From: Saprospiraceae bacterium
Lineage (GTDB): Bacteria; Bacteroidota; Bacteroidia; Chitinophagales; Saprospiraceae
DNA length: 64,000 bases
NCBI GenBank assembly: GCA_020628855.1
Contig: JAHDEL010000002.1
Span: 50,814 to 114,813, forward strand
Direction of reading: 5' to 3'
A model generated the notes under the pieces. That model did no database searches and was not told the origin of the DNA. It saw only the letters and a program-made list of their open reading frames with translations. Below, in pieces: positions 9,948 to 17,858 of the stretch. Position numbers and translations under genes: made by a program. Within the stretch, counting starts at the first letter, position 1; each line of letters begins with the position of its first letter.

Positions 9948-9955
9948 CAAAGTTA
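9948..9955 (-). promoter_or_regulatory. -7 box TAACTTTG for the cohesin/SprB-like operon
   Basis: On the minus strand TAACTTTG matches the Bacteroidota -7 consensus TAnnTTTG and is followed by C. Transcription would start near 9941, giving a leader of about 25 nt before the ATG at 9916. No clear -33 TTTG was found at the usual spacing. Confidence 0.55.
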
Positions 9956-10041
9956 ATATATATGAATTTTTATTATATACTAAATGTAAATAACAAGCTT
10001 CAGAAGCTCACATTTATTTCTAATCTAACGTTGACACATAC

Positions 10042-10090
10042 AAAAAAGCACCTTTACTTAATACTATTTCAAAAAAGTAAAGGCACTTTA
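10042..10090 (-). terminator. Intrinsic terminator after the dockerin protein gene
   Basis: A perfect 9-bp stem (CCTTTACTT at 10051-10059 with AAGTAAAGG at 10075-10083) can extend by four further pairs across a 2x2 internal loop. On the minus strand it is followed by a U-run (AAAAAA at 10042-10047 on the plus strand). It lies just downstream of the gene ending at 10114, so this gene and the next are separate transcription units. Confidence 0.75.
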
Positions 10091-10113
10091 ATGTAACTGA
10101 TTATTAATGTAGT

Positions 10114-13100
10114 CTAGTCAAGTAAGATCATTTTTCGTGTCTCCATACTTCCTTCAAATTGCAGTCTGTAGTATACTACTCCAGATGCAGGCAGCATAGA
10201 TGCTTCAACCACTGTATTATTTAGACCTTTGTCAAATAACTGGTTTAAGCTGTATAAAACTCTACCATTTATATCTAATACTTCAACAGTTGCAAATCCT
10301 GCTCTAGGCAAGGCAAAAGCTATTGACGTACTAGTTGTAAATGGGTTAGGTACATTTTGGAATAAAGCAAAATCAGATTCTGCATTAGGCGTAACAAACT
10401 CTATGTCCATCACGTCAAGGTCCATAGAATAAGCCTCAGCAGAAATGACATCATTTATTGTCATTGTCACATTAGGCTGAGCCTGTACTGTAAATAATAC
10501 AGATCCTTCTGTTATCGCTACACCTGATACATTATCATAGCTAATTGCTAATGTATTTTCAGTCATAGCAATGTTTCTATCATTGAAGTTAATTGCTCCT
10601 TGACCTACTGTTGTTATGGCGTCCGCATTAATCGCTAATTGTAATCCTGAAAGCTCAATATTAGTTCTTGAAACAATCTGGTAAACACCAGCTTCTGTCT
10701 CGATTACTTCTAATTGTAAAGCTTCTGAAGTTCTGCTTTCTACATTACCGTCTGTAGCTCCACTTAAGATAACTGATCCATTAACATCACCGACTTTTAC
10801 TCCGATCCAGTTAACATTCATTGCATTCTCAGCAATGCTATTTAGTAGAACATCTTCTTGTAGTGGCCAAGGATGGTTTTCGTCAGCGTAAGTTGCATTA
10901 GCATCTACAAATCTCCAAGCTCTATTATTAGGATATTCATCAATGACATGTAGTATCAATTTTCTGATATCCACCATATCTGCAGCCGATATTTCTTCAT
11001 TGTTATTAGCATCGGCAGCTATGAGTTTGTAAGGACTATCCAATGATTCTAAGTTTAAGATGTGTCTTTGGATTAAGACGATATCCAACGTTGATATACC
11101 ATTTCTAGGCTCATCAATCATGTCTGCTGTCAAGTGATAGTCTACATAAGACTGCATATCTTCGAAAGCGTAATGTCCATCAGTCAATGTATTCTCATAA
11201 GTCATTGAAGCATCTGTCATATGCTCTAGAGCTACCTCAACATCTGTTATAGGAGTAGCATTCTCTGTAGCAATATTTCCTGCAATCATTACTCTTGCTG
11301 CATTATCACAAGCTCCACTATTTGCTTGGATAGTAACTGATGTTACACAGAAGTCAGAGTTACCTGCATCATCTTCAACATAGATTGTCACTGTGTTAAC
11401 TCCTATGTCATCACAAGTGAATACCATGTTAGTCTGTCCATTAGCAAATGTGAATAATAAATCATCATCACATGAGTCTGCACTATTCAAATCTAAATCA
11501 CTTGCCCACACTTCTACCTCATTAGCACCAGGTAGGATTGCTGTTGTAATTCCTCCTTTGCAATATGGAACTGGAGCTGTACAATCATTTACTGTAAAGC
11601 TAAATGAATCCTCTTCTACTACTCCACAAGCACCTTCTACGCTCCAAGTAATTCTATAAGATCCTATAGATAATGTTCTTGTGATAGATGTTCCGTTTCC
11701 ACTTGCTACAACAGTATTAGTTGTTGTGTTTCTCAGTGTATAGTTATATCTACTTGTTGTAGTGATCGTATTGTCAGTACATGCATCTTTAGCACTTGCA
11801 GTTAATGTTAATGACATTTCGCAATCATCTGCAGCCACACAATTCATTGCATCAATACCACCAAGCTCTATGAAGATTGGAGCATCAGTGTTATTCAATT
11901 TAATAATCTGTGTATTTGTGTAAATACCTTCTGGAGTAGGATCAGTAGTACTATATAAGCACCAGTCGATCACTGTCCATGTTCTGATTATCTTAAAACA
12001 TGCATCTTCTACATCCGAGAAGTATTGGTCAGTGTAAGTATAAGCAAGCATTCCACATCCAGGTGCTTGATCAATAGCAGCGCCTGTTAAAGAGTACTTG
12101 GGAAAATCTCCAAAGTTGTCTGGATCAGCATCAGCACCAGTACATCCTGGCACGTTCAATCTGTCATTTGGCCAGTCGATGTTACAAGAAGCTGCATCAG
12201 GATCGACACAATCACTCAAATCTGGGAAGTACCCCACAGAAATTGTCTGATCACAATCAAGATTTACATCAGCACCATCTACTTTTACGAACCACTCTCT
12301 TACAACTGTTCCGTAGAAGTAATCTCCACACTGAGTAAGTATCTCTCTATCTCTTGAGAATGGAGACAAACTCACATCACAAGGTCCAGAAAACTGTACA
12401 CTTGGAATATCAGTTGCATAACCACTTGCATAGTCATCACAATCTACTTGGTAGCTTGTATCATAGTTTCCATCGTTATCTACATCACTGCCTGGAGCAC
12501 TATTCAATGAACAGTTACTAGAAAACTCTCCAAAGAGTGACTGCGGTCTTACAATTACTGTACAAATCGCGCTATTACCACTAGCATCTGTAACTCTTAA
12601 TTCTACTTCAACATCAGTTCCAAGATCATCACAACATACTTGGATGAATTCTCCAAATGCAAAATCATTGTTCTCGTCAAATACACCATTGATACAGTGA
12701 CCACTAGAGACACCAGTTGTTCTTCTCACCTCGTAAGTAAGGTCACCAATACAGTAGTCATGCGAACCATCATCAAGAGATGGTGCATATACTCTACCCC
12801 AACCATTCTCATTCAATGTTACTGCTGTGTACTCATCACAAACTGCCACTGGTGGAATATTATCTATAATATCTACCTCTACTGTTATTGATGCTAATTC
12901 TTCACCAGTTACAGTAGGGAATAAGAATCTATTACCACATTCATCTTGTACATGGAATTTTATCCACACTCTTGGTCCTTGCATATCAAGGAAAGTAAAA
13001 GTTCCATCACCATTGATGATAACCCTTCCATCATTGCAATTAAATGGAGTTCCTGTAGCAGGCTGAGATCCATCCGGATTAGCTTCCAAGTAGCACGCCT

Positions 13101-14700
13101 CATACACTTCTGTACCTGAGCAGTCTCCAAGAATTCCTCCAAGATTTAATGTGCCTCCAAGGCTGTTATTGAAGTCTGTACTTTCGAAGTCAATCGTGAT
13201 ATCTGAACTACAAGCATATGCATCTGCATCTACACTTGTCGTAAGTACACCGTAGAATGTTGTCTGTGCTGGACCGACTTCGTCTTTACTTTTTATCGTT
13301 TGTCTGAACTCAGTTACTTGGGCATTACACCAATCATAAACATAGAATGTTCTCAAGATCTTAAAGTTAGAACCACAAGTCTGAGTAAATTGATCATCAT
13401 AGCTAACATTGAATTTACACACATTATCCAATGCCATTGGGAATAAAGGATGTCCACCCAACATAGGCACACCTGCCAAAGATGGAGTCGGATCAAGCAT
13501 TCCATTATTATAAAGATCTATCCCACAGTCTCTTCTACCATCAGCTCCTAATAATGTAAGACCTGAAGCGCTGTAGTCGTCATCTTCTGCATTAATCAAA
13601 ATGTCTGCAGGCATAACTACATCTGCAAGATCTCCTTTTTCATAAGAAATGATAAATGAACACTCAGTCTGGTTACCTGATTCATCAGTAGCAGTCCAAG
13701 TAATCTCTCTTTGCATAGTGTATGGATTTGCATCTGGTCTACAATCGTAATCTAAGAACTCATCTCCAGTAATTTGGATAGAAGTATTATTACAATTATC
13801 ACCTGCATAATCAATAGAAAGAGCAGATTCTGATTCTATTGTGATAGAGATAGCATCAACTACCATACTCGCTGGTCCAACATTCGAAATGTGAACTAAC
13901 CAATCACCACTAATATTCTCATCAGAAGCTTGAACTAAATTGAAATCCGCAATATCAAAGCATAAGCCTGTTGGACCAACAGGAGCTGTAACTACAGCAC
14001 CAGATGGATCTTCCAGAGATACTTCTAGGTTTGCAACATTTCCAGGATCTAACGTTACACAAACTTCAACCCCAGTAACTAACTCAAAACCATATGCTTG
14101 GTTAACAGCTGTAACTGTAAATGTTTCAGTTGTAGATGCTAGAATAGTTTCATCCAAGTCTGCATCTGAGTTATAAGTACTAGTGCTTGACTGATTCAGA
14201 AGCATTGTTGTACTAATATCCTCAACACAAAGGATTGAAAAATCATCTGGACAAATAATTTGTGTAGGGATCTTATCCTCAATAACTACTGAACCCCAGC
14301 AATTATTTGCAGTTGTTAGATCTACAAAATCATCCTTAACATTGTCTGTAAAAATCTCCACATCGATAGTCTCATTCATTTGAGCGCCATCTACTGAAGG
14401 ATGAATAGTGACTGGACCTGGTAGATAAGATGTCTCATCTATGAGGTTACCATCCTGGTCATACAATCTAATAAAGTAGTCACAGAATAATTCATCGTCT
14501 TCTCCTTCTAGAATAATGTCAGGAGTAATAACAGCCTTGCACTCAAAATCCAATGATACTTGAACTAAATTGTTACAAGCCAATGGACAATCTTGTGCCT
14601 CGACATTGCTGTTAATAAATACAACTATACATGCTGTCATAAACATCAGTTTAGAAGCAAATCGTTGTAAAGTTTTGAAAGTGTCGTTAACCATTCTCAT
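10114..14700 (-). CDS. Giant secreted HYR/P-domain protein with dockerin and T9SS type A signal
   Basis: The protein has 1528 residues. A signal peptide (about 1-36, ending NSNVEAQ) precedes a Cys-rich region. A proprotein-convertase P-domain-like sandwich lies at about 165-295 (VEVCVTLDPGNVANLEVSLEDP and following). Several HYR/Ig-like modules follow with recurring D-A-S/A-G-N-S-x-x-C endings. A dockerin-like pair occupies about 1195-1256: a first half NGISTLDIVLIQRHIL without Ca ligands, and a second half DANNNEEISAADMVDIRKLI with the Ca-binding D-x-N-x-N spacing. A cohesin-like sandwich (about 1325-1437) and a type A sorting domain (FALFQNVPNPFTTSTSI to the end) complete it. It is probably a secreted, surface-attached adhesive or matrix protein with no visible catalytic site. 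Its dockerin could bind the cohesin-like modules next door, but intramolecular pairing is also possible. Confidence 0.85.
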   Translation of the reverse strand: MRMVNDTFKTLQRFASKLMFMTACIVVFINSNVEAQDCPLACNNLVQVSLDFECKAVITPDIILEGEDDELFCDYFIRLYDQDGNLIDETSYLPGPVTIHPSVDGAQMNETIDVEIFTDNVKDDFVDLTTANNCWGSVVIEDKIPTQIICPDDFSILCVEDISTTMLLNQSSTSTYNSDADLDETILASTTETFTVTAVNQAYGFELVTGVEVCVTLDPGNVANLEVSLEDPSGAVVTAPVGPTGLCFDIADFNLVQASDENISGDWLVHISNVGPASMVVDAISITIESESALSIDYAGDNCNNTSIQITGDEFLDYDCRPDANPYTMQREITWTATDESGNQTECSFIISYEKGDLADVVMPADILINAEDDDYSASGLTLLGADGRRDCGIDLYNNGMLDPTPSLAGVPMLGGHPLFPMALDNVCKFNVSYDDQFTQTCGSNFKILRTFYVYDWCNAQVTEFRQTIKSKDEVGPAQTTFYGVLTTSVDADAYACSSDITIDFESTDFNNSLGGTLNLGGILGDCSGTEVYEACYLEANPDGSQPATGTPFNCNDGRVIINGDGTFTFLDMQGPRVWIKFHVQDECGNRFLFPTVTGEELASITVEVDIIDNIPPVAVCDEYTAVTLNENGWGRVYAPSLDDGSHDYCIGDLTYEVRRTTGVSSGHCINGVFDENNDFAFGEFIQVCCDDLGTDVEVELRVTDASGNSAICTVIVRPQSLFGEFSSNCSLNSAPGSDVDNDGNYDTSYQVDCDDYASGYATDIPSVQFSGPCDVSLSPFSRDREILTQCGDYFYGTVVREWFVKVDGADVNLDCDQTISVGYFPDLSDCVDPDAASCNIDWPNDRLNVPGCTGADADPDNFGDFPKYSLTGAAIDQAPGCGMLAYTYTDQYFSDVEDACFKIIRTWTVIDWCLYSTTDPTPEGIYTNTQIIKLNNTDAPIFIELGGIDAMNCVAADDCEMSLTLTASAKDACTDNTITTTSRYNYTLRNTTTNTVVASGNGTSITRTLSIGSYRITWSVEGACGVVEEDSFSFTVNDCTAPVPYCKGGITTAILPGANEVEVWASDLDLNSADSCDDDLLFTFANGQTNMVFTCDDIGVNTVTIYVEDDAGNSDFCVTSVTIQANSGACDNAARVMIAGNIATENATPITDVEVALEHMTDASMTYENTLTDGHYAFEDMQSYVDYHLTADMIDEPRNGISTLDIVLIQRHILNLESLDSPYKLIAADANNNEEISAADMVDIRKLILHVIDEYPNNRAWRFVDANATYADENHPWPLQEDVLLNSIAENAMNVNWIGVKVGDVNGSVILSGATDGNVESRTSEALQLEVIETEAGVYQIVSRTNIELSGLQLAINADAITTVGQGAINFNDRNIAMTENTLAISYDNVSGVAITEGSVLFTVQAQPNVTMTINDVISAEAYSMDLDVMDIEFVTPNAESDFALFQNVPNPFTTSTSIAFALPRAGFATVEVLDINGRVLYSLNQLFDKGLNNTVVEASMLPASGVVYYRLQFEGSMETRKMILLD

Positions 14701-14796
14701 TTGTAAAAATCGGTTTGTGTGTATTGTAAAAACTCGTTACTATTTCTTAAATAATTTTTCTAATTATGGTCAGATTAGACTTTCCTTGGGGAGGAA

Positions 14797-15462
14797 TTAT
14801 ACAAGTTGGTTTTCAAAAGCGAACTTGATGAGATTAACAGTGTTTCTTACACCAAGCTTTCTCATTATGTTCTTTCTATGTACACCAACTGTTTGATCGC
14901 TGATAAATAATTCAGCAGCAATCTCTTTATTATTCTTAGCTTGAGTAATCAGGCTCAAAACTTCATGCTCACGCTTAGTAAGCTTTCTTTTGATCAAGAA
15001 TCTGTCCTCAAACTTTGTTTTTGCCTTGCTATTGATTTTAAAACCACTCGGAGGAGTGATATGTACATCAGGACCTAAATATGTTCTTTCATTGAACACA
15101 TGGTTCAGTGCAGAAAACAAGTCCTCTCTTTTATGTGATTTCAAAAGATATCCATCTGCCCCACCCTTCATGGACTCTTTTACGAAATTGTGATCATTAT
15201 AGGTAGTCAAAACTAAAATCTTGACATCCTTTGATATTTTCCTCAGCTTAGGTATTAGCTCAATACCGTCAACACCTGCAAGATTCAGGTCCATAATAAG
15301 GAGATCGATTTCCATAGTACTCAAGATCGAAATGACCTGATCTGAAGAATCGACGTGAGAAACAATATTTAATTCATACGAAGGATAGTGTGATAGGATG
15401 GTTTTCATTCCCTCACAAAACAGATTTTGCTTATCTGCCAGAAGTGTATTTACTGTAAGCAT
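14797..15462 (-). CDS. NarL/LuxR-type response regulator, orphan
   Basis: The 221-residue protein has a receiver domain (about 1-120) with phospho-acceptor Asp58 in LLIMDLNLAG, the switch Thr in VLTTYND and the conserved Lys in LLKSHK. A GerE/LuxR helix-turn-helix follows (about 155-215, KLTKREHEVLSL through NKEIAAELFISDQTVGVHRKNI). The Mg-binding acidic pocket is reduced: where NarL proteins have Asp-Asp, this one has Asp10-Lys11. No histidine kinase is encoded nearby, so it is an orphan. It lies between the peroxidase and the dockerin protein, all on the same strand, which suggests it may control one of these secreted products (inference). Its 234-nt upstream gap contains a TATAGCA-N5-TGCTATA dyad. 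Confidence 0.92.
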   Translation of the reverse strand: MLTVNTLLADKQNLFCEGMKTILSHYPSYELNIVSHVDSSDQVISILSTMEIDLLIMDLNLAGVDGIELIPKLRKISKDVKILVLTTYNDHNFVKESMKGGADGYLLKSHKREDLFSALNHVFNERTYLGPDVHITPPSGFKINSKAKTKFEDRFLIKRKLTKREHEVLSLITQAKNNKEIAAELFISDQTVGVHRKNIMRKLGVRNTVNLIKFAFENQLV

Positions 15463-15631
15463 CTAGTTTGGTCAATTAAAGTTGTAAAATTCGCTATCTA
15501 AGCTGTGTAAACTCGTTATCACACCATAAGAAGCAAATGATATGCCAAACTCCGTCTTATAAAATGCTAGTAGAACACATATTTTTGAGTGTTATATGTA
15601 TTGTAGTCTAAGTCGCTGTTTTACAGCACTT

Positions 15632-15650
15632 TATAGCAAAAAATGCTATA
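15632..15650. promoter_or_regulatory. Perfect dyad TATAGCA-N5-TGCTATA, possible operator
   Basis: A perfect 7-bp inverted repeat with a 5-nt A loop lies between the peroxidase 3' end and the response-regulator start. A second small perfect hairpin (GCTGT/ACAGC) is next to it at 15615-15627. Neither is followed by a U-run on the minus strand, so a classic terminator is unlikely. A protein-binding operator or a 3'-end structure are both possible. Confidence 0.35.
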
Positions 15651-15696
15651 CAAATTAAAATAAAAAATAATTAAGGAAATACTCCACATTTGGGAG

Positions 15697-17613
15697 TTAT
15701 TCTATCACTAAAGGGGTAACGTTCGAATATTCTTTTGAAGTAACTATAACGTTATAATAGCCTCTATTCACACCATAATTTTGAAGTGATAACTTCGTAA
15801 AATTACTCCCTGATCTTAGCTCAACAGATTCGGTATGTAGAGCTCTTCCTAACAAGTCAACTACAGTGATGTCAGCAAAACCGAAATAATCTGAGTGGAT
15901 TACTAATTCGATATTTCCATCAACACTTGGATTAGGATAGATAAGTGTATTTAAGTGTATTGGTGTTAACTCAATAATTGGTGAAGACTCTGCAGCAACA
16001 AATACATTATTCTGGATTAATGTAATCGAAGAATTACGCAAGATGATATCTCTCAATGTTGTTTGCTGTATTTCATGAATTTCGAAAGCGTTGAATACAT
16101 CAGTTTCATTTTCATAATAGAACCGATCACCGTCTCTAAGCATTCTGAATTGATCTTCTAGAATATTAATGATAAGCTCACCCATGGTTGCATTAGACGT
16201 CTTCTTCTCTGCCAACAGACCTACCCAAAGATCAATATCTTCAATGCTATCATACAATGAACCTAAAATATCAGCTACTTCAGTGTCACCTGTTAAGGTA
16301 AGAAATGATGTAAAGCCAGGAAGACCTATATTTCTTCTCACTTCATTATAGCTCATTAATCCCCTATCTCTCCCATTATGGATATTTCTTGCAACCAAGT
16401 CAATAGGATCTTCACCTCCAAAATCAAAGTTTCTAAGACTAGTAGAGGCTTTTGTATCAAACTTTTGTTGAATTTGCGCAGCTAGACCTTTCAAATAAGG
16501 CTCAATGCCAATAGTAGCGGTAGATCCTTTAGGGTCATAATAGAATTGTTCACCAACTTCCATACTCCCACTCATAATAGGCTGACCGGAATTATCTAAT
16601 CTGAGTATCTCTTCCCCTATTAGAGTATTCTCGAAAACAATAGCAGCTGCAGAAAACTCATTGCTGATGCTCACATCAATGTCTTCATCATAGCCATTAT
16701 ATTCTTCTAATTGAATACCCAAAGCTGGAAGCCAGTCTTCATATGTTATCTTCTGAATGTACGCACCTACAAGCTTTCTGGCTCTTTGGTATAATCTCTC
16801 ATCATTCCAATTTGGATGTCTTTCTGCCAACTCATCACACAATCTGTTGTGCTCTCTCAAGAACAATGTATGCAGTGAAATCAGAAGGGGACTCTTATTT
16901 GCTCGCTCATCACCAGCGATATAAAACTTCTGACTGATCTCTGGAATAAACTTCATGTTTGGAGCCGTAGCATCTATTTGACTGTTATAGTCTCCGCCAA
17001 TTGTATTCCATGGCATGAAGTTGCCAGACGGTCCAGTTTTTAGCTTTCCTCCTTCAAATGTTCGCAGCCATTCCGCTCTCTCATTATCAGAACCATATAC
17101 TATTGATGCATCCAAATAAGAGGAAACATGGTTAAGGAATTGTCTAGGATTTCCTATTTCGGAACCTGTCGACTCATCATATTTATTTCTAAAAAATGGT
17201 AATTGTGACTCTTGATCAAAGAAAGTGTCATCATCAGGAACATCAACCATCTGCACTTCGTCTGGATTGTAATGCACAAAATCAATATCATGACATACGA
17301 ACTGTCCAAAAGCCCAAACGAAATCGCTCAGACCGGTTTCATCTTCTATTGAAGACTCTTGATTAAAAAGTGTATTACTTATATTTCTGATGTTAGGTAA
17401 GTGAGCATCATTAATTGCTCCTATGCCATCAGAATAATTGACGATATCATCTGTAATCCTAGAGTATTGGGTAAGTGCTGCACCCATAGAAAGATCACTG
17501 AGATTATTCCTTGATCCATCAAATGTTCTGTTCTCTTGTGCGTTAACTTGTATTGTACATACCACTACACAAACAAGCGTACACAACTTCACCATTTTTC
17601 TATAGCACTGCAT
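15697..17613 (-). CDS. Animal-type haem peroxidase homologue, secreted by T9SS, proximal His replaced
   Basis: The 638-residue protein has a signal peptide (cut near VNAQ, residue 26). The peroxidase/cyclooxygenase-superfamily domain spans about 30-545. The distal side is intact: WAFGQFVCHDID gives distal His108 and Asp109, and FLREHNRLCDEL gives the catalytic Arg253. Other family hallmarks are SSYLDASIVYGSD, NIHNGRDRGLMSYNEVR and DQFRMLRDGDRFYYEN. In the segment aligning with the proximal haem ligand (family form F-R-F-G-H-T-L/M) the protein reads AAIVFENTLI, so the axial His is Asn329 (codon AAT, 16627-16629). A type A T9SS domain (LIYPNPSVDGNIEL to the end) closes it. Normal haem ligation is therefore doubtful: it may be a non-catalytic or altered-activity homologue acting outside the cell. 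Confidence 0.88.
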   Translation of the reverse strand: MQCYRKMVKLCTLVCVVVCTIQVNAQENRTFDGSRNNLSDLSMGAALTQYSRITDDIVNYSDGIGAINDAHLPNIRNISNTLFNQESSIEDETGLSDFVWAFGQFVCHDIDFVHYNPDEVQMVDVPDDDTFFDQESQLPFFRNKYDESTGSEIGNPRQFLNHVSSYLDASIVYGSDNERAEWLRTFEGGKLKTGPSGNFMPWNTIGGDYNSQIDATAPNMKFIPEISQKFYIAGDERANKSPLLISLHTLFLREHNRLCDELAERHPNWNDERLYQRARKLVGAYIQKITYEDWLPALGIQLEEYNGYDEDIDVSISNEFSAAAIVFENTLIGEEILRLDNSGQPIMSGSMEVGEQFYYDPKGSTATIGIEPYLKGLAAQIQQKFDTKASTSLRNFDFGGEDPIDLVARNIHNGRDRGLMSYNEVRRNIGLPGFTSFLTLTGDTEVADILGSLYDSIEDIDLWVGLLAEKKTSNATMGELIINILEDQFRMLRDGDRFYYENETDVFNAFEIHEIQQTTLRDIILRNSSITLIQNNVFVAAESSPIIELTPIHLNTLIYPNPSVDGNIELVIHSDYFGFADITVVDLLGRALHTESVELRSGSNFTKLSLQNYGVNRGYYNVIVTSKEYSNVTPLVIE

Positions 17614-17667
17614 CGTTCAGATGTTAGTTAATACCCACGAGATTTAATCGGTTTTCCTAATAGGTAG

Positions 17668-17675
17668 CAAATATA
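17668..17675 (-). promoter_or_regulatory. -7 box TATATTTG for the peroxidase gene
   Basis: On the minus strand TATATTTG followed by C matches the Bacteroidota -7 consensus. It lies 54 nt upstream of the ATG at 17613, giving a leader of about 45-50 nt. No clear -33 element was found. Confidence 0.5.
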
Positions 17676-17743
17676 GCAAAATTTATGTCAGATTAGTTTG
17701 AAAAAAACCAATAAAATAATTGCTAAATCCACGATAAACTAAA

Positions 17744-17808
17744 TACCTGAAAATACAAGTTAAATGCTTAGTTTTCGATTAGACCTCAGGTAATAAATAA
17801 AACTTGTA
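17744..17808 (+). promoter_or_regulatory. Two interleaved inverted repeats upstream of the outer-membrane gene
   Basis: TACCTGA (17744-17750) pairs with TCAGGTA (17786-17792), and TACAAGTT (17754-17761) pairs with AACTTGTA (17801-17808). The order A-B-A'-B' would allow an H-type pseudoknot in RNA, or two overlapping operator dyads in DNA. The block lies about 50 nt before the ATG at 17859. In AT-rich DNA, 7-8 bp matches can occur by chance. Confidence 0.3.
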
Positions 17809-17858
17809 AGTGCAAATATATGATATTTTTTTATAAAGTGTAAATATGCTCATAATCA

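Noticed and set aside
15660..15699. Terminator hairpin overlapping the peroxidase stop codon
   Set aside because: ACTCC/GGAGT gives only five pairs and the following U tract is interrupted, so it is too weak to annotate as a terminator.
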